From positions 1 to 40,596 of the forward strand of contig DATJSN010000012.1 of the NCBI GenBank assembly GCA_035504095.1: a stretch of DNA of 40,596 bases, given 5' to 3'. How positions within the stretch are numbered: position 1 is the first letter of the stretch; each line of letters opens with the position of its first letter. This document shows positions 14,938-23,631 of this stretch, piece by piece. The stretch is from DATJSN01 sp035504095 (GTDB taxonomy: Bacteria; Planctomycetota; Phycisphaerae; WQYP01). A program made the position numbers and the translations under genes. Under the pieces are notes generated by a model. That model made no database searches, was not told the origin of the DNA, and saw only the letters and a program-made list of their open reading frames with translations.

Positions 14938-17901
14938 ATGCTCGATCGCCGAGATTTCCTGAAAGTATTAACCACGACCGCGGGTGCACTGGCGGCGGTT
15001 CGCGCTCCTGTCATCAATGCCGACGCCGGCAATACAACCGCCGGCCTGGGCGCCGTGACCGGCGCCAAAACGTTTGGCAACGAGCTAACGCTGCAAATCG
15101 GGGCCGACGTTTTAAGCATTACGGTGCTCTCACAAAGCATTGTCCGCATTGATTATCTATTAGCCGGCAAAAACGATCCGCAAACACCCATGATCGATCC
15201 GACGGCGAAGTTTACCGTTGATCCGCCGCCGGTCATCGACGTAACCAGCGATCCGATCAGCGTGAAAACCCAGGAATTGCAATTGCTGATTTCCCGTAAT
15301 CCCTGCCGGTTGGCGCTGGTTGACGCCGCCGGCAACATGCTGATGAATCAATCGGCCAATCAAAGCTTCTTTGTCGACGCCTCTTCAGATAAAAAAGGCG
15401 GCGTAACCTTCGGACGAGCCCCGGGCAATCTTTACGGCCTGCGGGCTTATGATTTATGGACCAATGATACGTCGATTTTGCGCAACGGCGACGAACAGCA
15501 GAACAATACCTATATAATTGAAGCCCGCCAGCAAGGTGGCGGCGGTTCGCCAATGTTCTGGTCGCCCACCGGCTATGGAATGTTAGTGGACACCGATGGC
15601 GGCTATGTCCGCGTGACGCCAAACGAAGTTGAATTTTACTATGGCGTGACCAACATTGCTGAATACCGGCGGCGTTATCATCGGCCCAACAGTGTGCAAT
15701 GCTATTTATTTGTGGGACCGCCGGCCCAGATATTAAAAAATGCGGCGCTGGTTACCGGCATGATGCCGATGTTCCCCAAATGGTCCTACGGTTTCACCAA
15801 CACGCAATGGGGCAGCGATGAAAATGAACTCAAGACCATTTTGAACACCTACCGCGCCCAGGACATACCGATCGACAATTTTTGCCTGGATTTTGACTGG
15901 AAAGCATGGGGACAGGACAACTACGGCGAGTTTCGCTGGAATCCGGTGAAATATTCCACCGCCCTGCTGGAACCCGGCGATCCAAAAAGTTTGCTCTCCT
16001 GGACGACGGCGCTGACGACGCGGATTACGGGAATTATGAAGCCGCGGATTATCATGTGCACAACCATCGGACAAACCAAACCGCTGACCAAGGAATATGC
16101 GTCGGCGACGCAACTGGGAATTATTTATCCCGACCATCCGCCGTTCATTGATTATGTTTCCAACCTCTTCGCCAACGATCTGGACCTCAGCCAGGAAATC
16201 TGCCGGACGTGGTACTGGAACGCCACGTGGCGAAACGAGGCGATGCAAAGGGGAATTGTGGGGTTCTGGAATGATGAAGCCGACTATCCCGATCTGGACA
16301 ACTTTGAATTCCTGCACATGCAGCAGTCGCTCTTTGAAGGCCAGATGCAGGCGCGCCCCAATCAGCGAGCCTGGTCGATCAACCGCAATTTTTATCTGGG
16401 ATCTCAGCGGTTTGCCTATGCCACCTGGTCTGGTGACATTCATACAGGATTTGGCTCCATGGCCCATCAGCCTCTGCGCATGATGGCGATGATTTGCCTG
16501 GGCCAGATGCGCTGGAGCATGGATTCCGGCGGGTTCGTCGGCCATCCCGATCCGGAAAATTATGCCCGCTGGATTCAATTCAGCTCCATGGTTCCGGTTT
16601 TCCGCGTGCATGGCGTATTAAACGAAAAACGCCAGCCATGGGTTTACGGCGACCAGGCGGCGGCAATCGCCAAGGCGGCAATGCGTCTGCGCTATTCATT
16701 ATTCCCCTATACATACGCGGCCGATCATCAAGCCTGCACGCAAACGGCCATTGGCCTTGTGAGGCCTTTGGTGATCGTTCATCCGGAAGACCCTGTCACC
16801 GAAGATTTACATGATGAGTGGATGTTCGGGGATTACCTGCTGGCCGCGCCGGTTCTCACACCTCTTGGTACGGATGCAGGGCAAAGCATGACGCGTCGCG
16901 TATATCTGCCCGCGGGAAATTGGATCGATTTTTATCGTGGAGACCCCTATGCGGGCGGACAGTGGATTGACTATCAACTCAATGAAGGTCTGTGGACCGA
17001 TCATCCGCTGTTTATCAAACAAGGCGCGATTATCCCGACGACGGCGCCGGTTCCTTCAATTGACTTTGCGATTCCGGAATTGATTAATTTGGACATTTTT
17101 CCATCAGATCAACAGACGCAGGGAGAATTTTATGATGATGATGGCAAAACGTTCGATTATCGTCACGGTGGTTACCACAGACAGGTCATTAGCGTTCAAA
17201 ATCTGAACGAGAACAATGTGAACGTCAACATTGGTGCCCGGGAAGGAACTTATGTATCAACGGTAAAGCATTTTGTGGTCCGCATTCACGGCAAAGCCGC
17301 CGCGGATGTGACCGTTGACGGTAGTGCGCTTACGCAGATCGATAAACCGGAGAACCTCAAGAATGTTGATTCAGGCTGGTCAATTTGCCGTGATGTATAC
17401 GGTCCAGTGACGTTGATCAAACTGCCGGCGGGTTCGAATCAGATGCAGCAAATTTCGGCAACGGGCACGGCAGCCGTCGATATCCCTCTGGAAACACAAC
17501 AAGCAACGGAAGCATCGCTTACCGGAACATGGTCGGATCAGCGGGCGTTTATCGACAACGATCACACGGGTTATACCGGCGACGGATTTATTGCGGGTCT
17601 TGATCAGGAAGGCCGAGGAGCGACGTTTTATTTTTCGCGCAATCAGGCCGGGCGTTACCTGGCGAATTTTCGGCTCGCCAACGGATCGGGTTCGCCGCAA
17701 ACGTTAAATGTCTATGTCAACGGTATATTCTTTGGACCGCTGACGGCGCCCACGCTCAGTGATTGGGATAGCTGGCAGGATGTTCAAATGTACCTGCCGC
17801 TGGGCGCGGGGCTCAACATCATCATGCTGCGCAACGACCAGGAGAACTCCGGGCGAATTAATCTTAATAGTATCACAGTTCCCTATGAACCCTCGGCGTA
17901 A
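14938..17901 (+). CDS. Tat-exported GH31 family glycosidase with C-terminal CBM
   Basis: This 987-aa enzyme is of the alpha-glucosidase/alpha-xylosidase family. The N-terminus has a twin-arginine signal (RRDFLKVL at 4-11, then an Ala-rich stretch to about residue 30). An N-terminal beta-sandwich is followed by the (beta/alpha)8 barrel with nucleophile Asp446 in GFWNDEADY and acid/base Asp500 in WSGD. Beta domains and a CBM6/CBM35-like module end the protein (about 860-985: TWSDQRAFIDNDHTGYTGDG and later VYVNG). The second ATG (14938) is chosen because GGAG at 14927-14930 is seven bases away; the ATG at 14932 is too close. Substrate is not determinable, but export and the CBM suggest an extracellular polysaccharide. 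Confidence 0.9.
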   Translation: MLDRRDFLKVLTTTAGALAAVRAPVINADAGNTTAGLGAVTGAKTFGNELTLQIGADVLSITVLSQSIVRIDYLLAGKNDPQTPMIDPTAKFTVDPPPVIDVTSDPISVKTQELQLLISRNPCRLALVDAAGNMLMNQSANQSFFVDASSDKKGGVTFGRAPGNLYGLRAYDLWTNDTSILRNGDEQQNNTYIIEARQQGGGGSPMFWSPTGYGMLVDTDGGYVRVTPNEVEFYYGVTNIAEYRRRYHRPNSVQCYLFVGPPAQILKNAALVTGMMPMFPKWSYGFTNTQWGSDENELKTILNTYRAQDIPIDNFCLDFDWKAWGQDNYGEFRWNPVKYSTALLEPGDPKSLLSWTTALTTRITGIMKPRIIMCTTIGQTKPLTKEYASATQLGIIYPDHPPFIDYVSNLFANDLDLSQEICRTWYWNATWRNEAMQRGIVGFWNDEADYPDLDNFEFLHMQQSLFEGQMQARPNQRAWSINRNFYLGSQRFAYATWSGDIHTGFGSMAHQPLRMMAMICLGQMRWSMDSGGFVGHPDPENYARWIQFSSMVPVFRVHGVLNEKRQPWVYGDQAAAIAKAAMRLRYSLFPYTYAADHQACTQTAIGLVRPLVIVHPEDPVTEDLHDEWMFGDYLLAAPVLTPLGTDAGQSMTRRVYLPAGNWIDFYRGDPYAGGQWIDYQLNEGLWTDHPLFIKQGAIIPTTAPVPSIDFAIPELINLDIFPSDQQTQGEFYDDDGKTFDYRHGGYHRQVISVQNLNENNVNVNIGAREGTYVSTVKHFVVRIHGKAAADVTVDGSALTQIDKPENLKNVDSGWSICRDVYGPVTLIKLPAGSNQMQQISATGTAAVDIPLETQQATEASLTGTWSDQRAFIDNDHTGYTGDGFIAGLDQEGRGATFYFSRNQAGRYLANFRLANGSGSPQTLNVYVNGIFFGPLTAPTLSDWDSWQDVQMYLPLGAGLNIIMLRNDQENSGRINLNSITVPYEPSA

Positions 17902-17909
17902 AACTGTGG

Positions 17910-17967
17910 GACAGGCATCTTGCCTGTCATTCTTCACACTACTCCCGTCTCCAGACTTACAACTCGG
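17910..17967. repeat. Dispersed palindrome and shared block after the GH31 gene
   Basis: GACAGGCA-TCT-TGCCTGTC (17910-17928) is an 8-bp hairpin just after the GH31 stop, without a following T run. It is followed by a 26-base block at 17942-17967 that recurs at 22823-22848 with 23 of 26 bases identical (core CTCCCGTCTCC...ACTCGG). The motif CGTTGTGGT just beyond (17974) also recurs near 7505 and 22978. These look like members of a genome-wide intergenic repeat family. Confidence 0.5.
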
Positions 17968-18007
17968 TACAACCGTTGTGGTTGCAAAATTGGCCGCGGA
18001 GAAAATA

Positions 18008-18475
18008 CTAAATGCGGACCCGTTTCACTTTCCGGCCAGTTGTGATCGGCTTTGTGCACTTTTTCTCCAGAATCTCTGCAAGTCCATTGAGGTTTTGTGC
18101 GAGCAACCATGCACGCTCAGTAAATGTAAGCACATCAGAGTCAAGAAGATTAGACCTAGGGAGAATGGTCTCCTCGATAAATCCCGAGAAGAGGGCATGT
18201 ACTAAATGTGTTAGATAATTACGTTGGACTTTCAGTCCCTTCAACGCAGGGACCATTTCTGATAGAAGCTTATCTTTGGTTGCAAGTTTGATAAGTTGTC
18301 CTAAGGTCGCGCGGACGATTCTTGGACTGCTGCGCGTTGCAAGAATGTGCTTCTTAAGCGCCGTTTCGAGTCTGCCTGCGGCCAAGACCGCGCGCCCGAG
18401 TTCGGCACAGAATTCGTCATCTGAGCATAGGAGTGAGTAAAGCTCAAGACCCTCGACAGGTTCACCTTTCCACAT
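18008..18475 (-). CDS. Hypothetical protein with a HEPN-like R-x4-H motif
   Basis: This 155-aa, mostly helical protein has no assigned family. Residues 20-110 form several helices, and LKVQRNYLTHLVHAL contains R85-x4-H90, the R-x4-6-H signature of HEPN ribonuclease or RNA-binding domains. HEPN proteins often serve as toxins or defence effectors. The ATG at 18475 is chosen because GGAG lies seven bases upstream; an in-frame TTG at 18514 has no such site. The gene follows a 62-codon ORF on the same strand and lies next to an IS630 transposase and a restriction-modification pair. The C-terminus is basic (GRKVKRVRI). The family call is tentative; the gene itself is likely real. Confidence 0.5.
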   Translation of the reverse strand: MWKGEPVEGLELYSLLCSDDEFCAELGRAVLAAGRLETALKKHILATRSSPRIVRATLGQLIKLATKDKLLSEMVPALKGLKVQRNYLTHLVHALFSGFIEETILPRSNLLDSDVLTFTERAWLLAQNLNGLAEILEKKCTKPITTGRKVKRVRI

Positions 18476-18535
18476 GAGGTGTCTCCATTTTCTGGCTGAC
18501 TCAAGATGCGCCAACTGGCTACAGAATAAAAAAAA

Positions 18536-18724
18536 TTATAAATGACAACGCAGCCATCTATCATTGACTCGACAACTGGGCAGTAGTAGTTGCCGACTAA
18601 GTGCTTCGTGCAAGTCTTTTGCGCCAGTCATTCGTAAGATCTCTGTTTCATATTGCGATGTCAAAGCCGTTTCAATGTGCAGCTCACCATGTTTTTTTCT
18701 CAACCTCGCATGCTCTACCGGCAT
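18536..18724 (-). CDS. Small ORF or gene remnant between the IS630 transposase and the HEPN-like gene
   Basis: From ATG 18724 the frame encodes 62 aa, starting MPVEHARLRKKHGEL and containing helical-looking segments (ETEILRMTGAKDLHEALSRQLL). The same frame is open further upstream to the transposase stop at 18806, giving 27 more sense codons, so it could be the C-terminal remnant of a gene cut by the insertion. It could also be a small partner gene of the HEPN-like protein 61 bases downstream. No ribosome binding site is convincing, and no family is recognised. Confidence 0.3.
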   Translation of the reverse strand: MPVEHARLRKKHGELHIETALTSQYETEILRMTGAKDLHEALSRQLLLPSCRVNDRWLRCHL

Positions 18725-18805
18725 ACCGTCCGTGCCACGTGCAACTGGGCCGCTAAAACCGAGCCGCCGGGCAATATAAATTCCTTCAAAAGCGTAATCT
18801 GGGCC

Positions 18806-19975
18806 TCACCTATATCTCGGGTTACGGCAATTCTGCCCTTCACGGAATGTTGGCGGTACTCGCTCATTTCCCCAAATCTTATTCCCGGCACGTTTTGGAT
18901 GTTTGCGGAAGTACTGATTGCGGTCTTTGAAGTGGCGATCAACAGCTATCTTAGCATCATCCAAAGAGACGTAGTCGCTATTCTCGATGACCGCCGCAGA
19001 AAGACCGCTGAATACGGATTCAATTACGTTCAAAAACTGAGCTCGTGCCGGCAGGGGGGCGAGCCGCACGCACGGGGTGCGCTGTTTTAAATCATGGCGT
19101 ATGGAGTTCACCTCCGCGACCTTTGCCAAGAATGTTTTGGAAACGTGCCAACTTGCAGCATCCCACGATAAATACAGTGTCTTACAACGGCGATATTTCA
19201 ACAGGAGCATGCCAAGGAGCTTGATCATCTCCTCGGTGTTCTTGGCTGTCGAATAGAAGTGGGTCACTTGGTTTGTGGAGAGTTCCAAAGCCGCGGTTAT
19301 CAGCAGTGTTCCCTTTGACGACTGGAACTGGGGCACGGTGAGATTATCATTGGGACCAGCGAGGCGACGTCCTCCCCGCTGTTTGATCGCCACGGGACCG
19401 AATTCGTCGATAGAGCAGAACCGCTCGTCACGTTTGAGGTGCGAGAGGACGGTGAGGATTGCATCTACTTTCTCCCGATATCGCGGATCATTACTCGTCA
19501 GCCTGGTCGTAGTATGTCGGACCCGGTAACCCGCATTGCGTATGATCTGGTCGAGATAGTTCTTCCCGATCTGCACTCCGCTCTGAATCAGGGCTGCATG
19601 TAGATCCTTACGCCGCCAAGTCGTGCGATTGAATCCGTGATCCTTTGGCGGAGAATGAATGATTGCGAGAATGGCATCCTTGTACTTCGGGTCATAGAGC
19701 TTTCGATTGAGTGACTGTTTGGATGGGCTGCGGCACAGGCAACCTTCCAGACCTCTCACGATAAATCGCTGTCTCACGCGGCGGACCGTATTCTTCGCCA
19801 CCCCGAGCGCCTCGACAACCCGCCCATCACTCCACCGTGGTCCGTCAGGGCCTTCGTCAGTCAAGAGCAGAATCCGCGCGTGCCCCAGCTTGGCGGCGCT
19901 GGCTATGCCCCAGCGGACCAGTTTTTTCAGCCATAGACGATCGTCAGGTTGTAACGAGACACGATGCTTGCACAT
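18806..19975 (-). mobile_element. IS630-family transposase
   Basis: This 389-aa transposase appears intact. The N-terminal half has helix-turn-helix DNA-binding segments (SDGRVVEALGVAKNTVRRVRQRF). The catalytic half has the DDE triad: Asp190 in SIDEFGP, Asp272 in LSWDAASWH and Glu319 in FLNVIESVFSG. The C-terminus ends NCRNPRYR, as in other members. The D-to-E spacing (46 residues) is longer than the 34 common in the family. Clear terminal inverted repeats and a TA duplication were not found; a weak TACTGCC similarity (about 18582 and 19996) is not convincing. It lies just downstream of the restriction endonuclease gene. Confidence 0.85.
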
Positions 19976-20049
19976 GAAACACCGATTTCAGATGTACTGC
20001 CAATTGGGATGTTATCACCGAATGCGCGGGTGTTACTTCATCACGCCGA

Positions 20050-21027
20050 TCAATCATCATATGGGCCGAGAAACCGTTCGCCATTGAAATGGATCAAATG
20101 ATCCGGGTCTTCGGCGACCCAGACTTCCGTTTCCCACGAAATTTGCGTCAGGAAGTTCCGCATAGCTTCCCGTGTTGAAAAGGCGGTGACAAATATCAAT
20201 CCCGCAGTGCATACTGCAAAAAGCGTTTTGAGTTCATTTCGCCGCTTGGCGTCCACCGGTCCCGCACTTGTGACAGCCTCGATTAACAACAGCCAGTTTT
20301 TACGCGTGTCATGAATGACGACATCCGGCATTTTCGCTGGCGCTGGAATGACAATATTAAGATGCTTTAAATATTCGGTATCAAGATGCAGAAATTTATT
20401 TTCGGCATCGCCGATATAAACGATGGTGCCGCCGGGCGCAAAAGCCGTGCAAAACTGCTCAATAATGGTTTTGATGAGTGGATTCTGACCACCGGGCGAA
20501 ATGGTTACTCTCTTACCCGAAGGGAGTACGACTGGGATTCGTTTCAATTTCCGTTGACGTCGCAACTTTTTAAGGATGCGCCCCCGCATCGCAAGATACA
20601 TCTTGAGATTATTTTCCCACTCAAGCGTTCCGAATTTCCGAAATAAGGCGAGCGCATTTGGCTCTATTTGGTAGACTGTCTTGCCGCTGTTTACCGGTCG
20701 GCTCGGATCATCGGGATTCCGAAGAAGCATACCGGCGTCTACGAAAAACTTTACCGCTTCGTCACGAATTGTTTCGCGCGTATTCGGAGCATAGCGAACG
20801 TCGTAGGCCTGAGCAATAAAAGTGATAATGGGCGTAATTCCGCGCCGCGGTTCAGCGGCTTTGCTCCAAGGTTTCAAGGGTTCCAGATCAAGCATTGCCA
20901 GCAATGTATAGCCCGCGGCTTCGTTTCTTTGCCGTCCGGAAAATCCGAGTGATTTTAAAATTTCCATTGCCTCACTGAGTTTTCTGGCTTGCGCCATGGC
21001 CACGGCGGAAGGTTTCGATTTGGCCAT
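20050..21027 (-). CDS. BsuBI/PstI-type restriction endonuclease
   Basis: This 325-aa protein matches the BsuBI/PstI restriction endonuclease family. An N-terminal winged-helix-like half (LSEAMEILKSLGFSGRQRNE, IAQAYDVRYAPNTRETIRDEAV) precedes a PD-(D/E)xK-type catalytic half with AKMPDVVIHD (Asp235), LLLIEAVTSAGPVDAKRRNEL (Glu250, Lys261). Relatives cut CTGCAG, and the same site is an inference here. The ATG overlaps the methyltransferase stop by one base (TGATG), so the two are co-translated with the methyltransferase first. The family is otherwise patchy among bacteria, which fits horizontal acquisition. Confidence 0.9.
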   Translation of the reverse strand: MAKSKPSAVAMAQARKLSEAMEILKSLGFSGRQRNEAAGYTLLAMLDLEPLKPWSKAAEPRRGITPIITFIAQAYDVRYAPNTRETIRDEAVKFFVDAGMLLRNPDDPSRPVNSGKTVYQIEPNALALFRKFGTLEWENNLKMYLAMRGRILKKLRRQRKLKRIPVVLPSGKRVTISPGGQNPLIKTIIEQFCTAFAPGGTIVYIGDAENKFLHLDTEYLKHLNIVIPAPAKMPDVVIHDTRKNWLLLIEAVTSAGPVDAKRRNELKTLFAVCTAGLIFVTAFSTREAMRNFLTQISWETEVWVAEDPDHLIHFNGERFLGPYDD

Positions 21028-22547
21028 CAGAAAAGCTCCTTCTCAACAACGGCATCCAGTTCTTCTTGTGAGATCGAAGGATTATGAATCCTGCGCCCTA
21101 TTCGCTTTAGTTCGGCTTTCGTCGGATAATTCAAGCTGCGCAGATCGGTCGCATTGACCTGGGTATGACCGTTGAATTGACGGAAATAAACATCCAAAAT
21201 GCTCGAATTTAAGAAAGCCGCCAGTCCCTTTGCCAGGATCAGCGGCAAACCATGACCGTTAATGTGAAAATAATTCAAGTGATTTTCAAAGCCGATAAGC
21301 TCTGCCGAAATTTGTTTCGGGTCCCAGATGCAGGCCACAATACGTCGCTTCTCTTCTTTCGGGCTGAATCGCTTTACAAGCACATATACCCCGGACGGCA
21401 CAAGCAATTCCCGCGTTCGCTGATTACTCACAATCGCATTTGGTTTGCGAGAGTTTTCTTTCGGCCAATGCACAAAGCCGCCGTTAAAATGACAGGGATA
21501 AACCAGTGGAACCGTGTCATTTTCCGGATGACTTCGGAGAAATTCTTTGGCCCTAAAGTCGACTACGCGGCCAGTCGATACCGATAGGCCAAGTTCCGGC
21601 AATGTGGCCAATAGCCGGTTCATCGCCAAGCGCGCCTGGGCCTGACCATTATTTGAGGTCAAATGAATGAACTGTTCCGGATCATCCGGAGCGATAACGT
21701 CCGAATATTCAACTTTAGATTCGTTCACTGCACTCCCCGGTTCACCGCTGCTGCTGGAAATGATCACGCGATCTGGTTTTGCTTTGTCTTTAATTGCGTG
21801 GAAGATCACGTTCTCCTGCAATACTTTATCGCGTTTAAACGCGGCGGTGCGCGACTCGAAAACATGCAAACGCTGCAGCGCCATCGTTTGAAGAAAATCT
21901 GTCCTAAAGGGTTTGAAATATGGACCATTACAAAAACTTCTCGGAGTAATGCCAACCAGTTCGCCGCCATCCGTCAATAATCTGATAATTAACGCGATAA
22001 AGCCGGTGTAAAGATTGCTTGTCTCGATATCCACCGAGCGCAGCAACTGCCGCGCCATGGAATCACTTCGAATCTTGCGATAGGGCGGATTGACAATCGC
22101 CGCGTTAAAACGCAACGACTTTGTCGCAAATAGATCCCGACTTACCATTGATGTTGCAGTTTCAATAAAATCCTCGTTAAAAACAAAGGCCGAGAACAAA
22201 ACGCCTGCGGAGATACATTCGCGTTGACATTCGTCCAAAGTTGCTCGCAATAAAGGCAACAGTGCTGGATCAATTTCGTAAGCAGTAAGCGAAATTCGCT
22301 TCGGTTTGCGATGAGCCCTGCAGAATTGTTTCACCAACGCGGCGGATAAAGCGCCCGAACCCGCGCCCGCATCCAGTAAATTCACTTCATGCCTGTCGAT
22401 CCGAAAAAGTGCCGCCATGAAATCCGCCACTGGTTCTGGTGTAAAAACCTGGCCGAGATCGCGACGTTTGCTTACTTCGTTGGCCAAAGAAAATTTAATT
22501 GGTTTTGGTTTATGTGCCGGGTTTTGTTGGATGATATTTGCTTGCAT
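21027..22547 (-). CDS. Adenine-N6 DNA methyltransferase of a PstI-like restriction-modification system
   Basis: This 506-aa gamma-class methyltransferase protects DNA from the partner nuclease. Visible motifs are motif X near the N-terminus (GQVFTPEPVADFM, 32-44), the SAM-binding motif I LLDAGAGSGAL (57-67) and the catalytic NPPY (153-156). The C-terminal half should be the target recognition domain, ending with FNGHTQVNATDLRSL. By family it would methylate A in CTGCAG. It precedes and overlaps the nuclease gene. The window itself contains CTGCAG sites (for example 51-56, 572-577, 2344-2349) that should be methylated if the system is active. Confidence 0.9.
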   Translation of the reverse strand: MQANIIQQNPAHKPKPIKFSLANEVSKRRDLGQVFTPEPVADFMAALFRIDRHEVNLLDAGAGSGALSAALVKQFCRAHRKPKRISLTAYEIDPALLPLLRATLDECQRECISAGVLFSAFVFNEDFIETATSMVSRDLFATKSLRFNAAIVNPPYRKIRSDSMARQLLRSVDIETSNLYTGFIALIIRLLTDGGELVGITPRSFCNGPYFKPFRTDFLQTMALQRLHVFESRTAAFKRDKVLQENVIFHAIKDKAKPDRVIISSSSGEPGSAVNESKVEYSDVIAPDDPEQFIHLTSNNGQAQARLAMNRLLATLPELGLSVSTGRVVDFRAKEFLRSHPENDTVPLVYPCHFNGGFVHWPKENSRKPNAIVSNQRTRELLVPSGVYVLVKRFSPKEEKRRIVACIWDPKQISAELIGFENHLNYFHINGHGLPLILAKGLAAFLNSSILDVYFRQFNGHTQVNATDLRSLNYPTKAELKRIGRRIHNPSISQEELDAVVEKELF

Positions 22548-22663
22548 GTGCCATGCACTCGGAGCGAATCAGAATCAGATAACACTCGATATATATTACA
22601 TAACCTTGCAGCATAGTATAGCAATCTATGCTCTGGGGCAGCTATGCAGAGAGTGGCAAATCA

Positions 22664-22684
22664 CAGGCTGGAGAGCCTGAGCTA
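22664..22684. repeat. Dispersed palindrome, relative of the 7438-7459 copy
   Basis: CAGGCT-GGAG-AGCCTG followed by AGCTA. Read on the minus strand it is TAGCTCAGGCTCTCCAGCCTG, matching the 7437-7457 copy at all but one base (loop CTCC instead of CTCT). It lies in noncoding DNA upstream of the methyltransferase gene. Confidence 0.55.
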
Positions 22685-23081
22685 TATTTGTGAGTTTTTC
22701 CAAGTAATATCAAAAACACCGTTGAGATGATTTGCCAGCCGGACGAGGTCGCGGCGGTGTTGCCGTGCCGTTCTACTTTCCACTTTCAATTTTCTATTCT
22801 CTCGGCGCGGAACGCGCCGTCGCTCCCGTCTCCCGACTCAGAACTCGGCGTGGCTTGGCCGCGTCGGATGGTTTCCCTATTCAGTGTATAGGCTCTTAAA
22901 GCCGGTTCTTTGACAAGTAAATATCAAGCAGTGGCCTCGCGGCACTATTCTCTATCTCCTCCGCTGTGTCGTGGTGTCGTTGTGGTTAAAAACTATGGCC
23001 TGTGGCCTGTACCCTTCGTTGTTCTCTATGGATCGTTCTGCTGTGCTTTCTGGACTAAAACATGAAAAATCTAACCGCTAC

Positions 23082-23207
23082 AGCGCTACAACCCCTGAAA
23101 ATATAGATGTTTCTTCCACTCTTAAAGGCGCAACAAGCACTAATCATGTTACGGATCAGAAAGTGTGAAATACTCTATAAAATAAGCCTTTGTAACGTTG
23201 TAGCGCT
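23082..23207. promoter_or_regulatory. 11-bp inverted repeat upstream of the HTH gene
   Basis: AGCGCTACAAC (23082-23092) and its exact reverse complement GTTGTAGCGCT (23197-23207) flank 104 bases. The second arm ends 30 bases before the HTH protein start, so the pair may be an operator for that protein or the ends of a small inserted element. Confidence 0.35.
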
Positions 23208-23236
23208 TAGAAGGCCCAAAATTGGAGCAAAAAAAT

Positions 23237-23629
23237 ATGCCTGGGAAAATAATGAATCCTGACTCCAAGGTCGTCGGCGAGTTTGCCGCGGCGGGATGCA
23301 GCAATTCTGAGATCGCTGATATATTAGGCTGTTCTAAAAAGATGATAGGCGCCAGGCGCTTTGCTGCCATTCTCGCCAAAAATCGGGCCGAAGTGCGCAA
23401 ACATCTGCGCCAGGTCCAAATCGAAGCGGCGTTGGGAGGCAGTGTCATGATGATGATCTGGCTGGGCCGGCAATTGCTCGGCCAGACCAGTGAGAATGAT
23501 GTATCGGTCGATGCTGAACTGAGTGATCCCGAGCAACTGATTGTGGTGTTGGATGAGAAGAAAAAGGGCGAAATGATTGATGGCGAAACAATGCCGGAGA
23601 CTCAAACACAGACGAAGATGGCGGCGTGA
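23237..23629 (+). CDS. Small phage-type helix-turn-helix protein
   Basis: This 130-aa protein has an N-terminal helix-turn-helix (VVGEFAAAGCSNSEIADILG then CSKKMIGARR) and the segment AALGGSVMMMIWLGRQLLGQ. That LG-LGQ pattern is common in small phage proteins encoded near terminase genes. The acidic C-terminus is low in structure. The ATG at 23237 is chosen because GGAG (23224-23227) is nine bases upstream; the frame also opens at TTG 23222. No other phage genes are beside it, so it may be a lone remnant of a prophage or a domesticated regulator. The HTH is clear; the exact family is tentative. Confidence 0.6.
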   Translation: MPGKIMNPDSKVVGEFAAAGCSNSEIADILGCSKKMIGARRFAAILAKNRAEVRKHLRQVQIEAALGGSVMMMIWLGRQLLGQTSENDVSVDAELSDPEQLIVVLDEKKKGEMIDGETMPETQTQTKMAA

Positions 23630-23631
23630 TT

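Larger units (their letters stand above)
22548..23236. other. Repeat-rich noncoding region between the RM genes and the HTH gene
   Basis: No supported gene lies here. It holds the palindrome at 22664-22679, the 26-base block at 22823-22848 shared with 17942-17967, a TGTCGTTGTGGT motif at 22975-22986 shared with 7502-7513, and an 11-bp inverted repeat (AGCGCTACAAC at 23082-23092 and GTTGTAGCGCT at 23197-23207) just upstream of the HTH gene. The methyltransferase promoter should lie near 22560-22620, which is AT-rich. Confidence 0.5.

Noticed and set aside
14811..15152. 113-codon ORF with a CxxC-like start before the GH31 gene
   Set aside because: Most of it overlaps the GH31 coding region in another frame and it has no family match.
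15733..16611. 292-codon minus-strand ORF inside the GH31 gene
   Set aside because: It lies opposite the catalytic barrel of GH31, which clearly codes on the plus strand.
18570..20010. TACTGCC similarity as IS630 terminal inverted repeats
   Set aside because: Only about seven bases match without a gap, and the implied element would be too long for the family.
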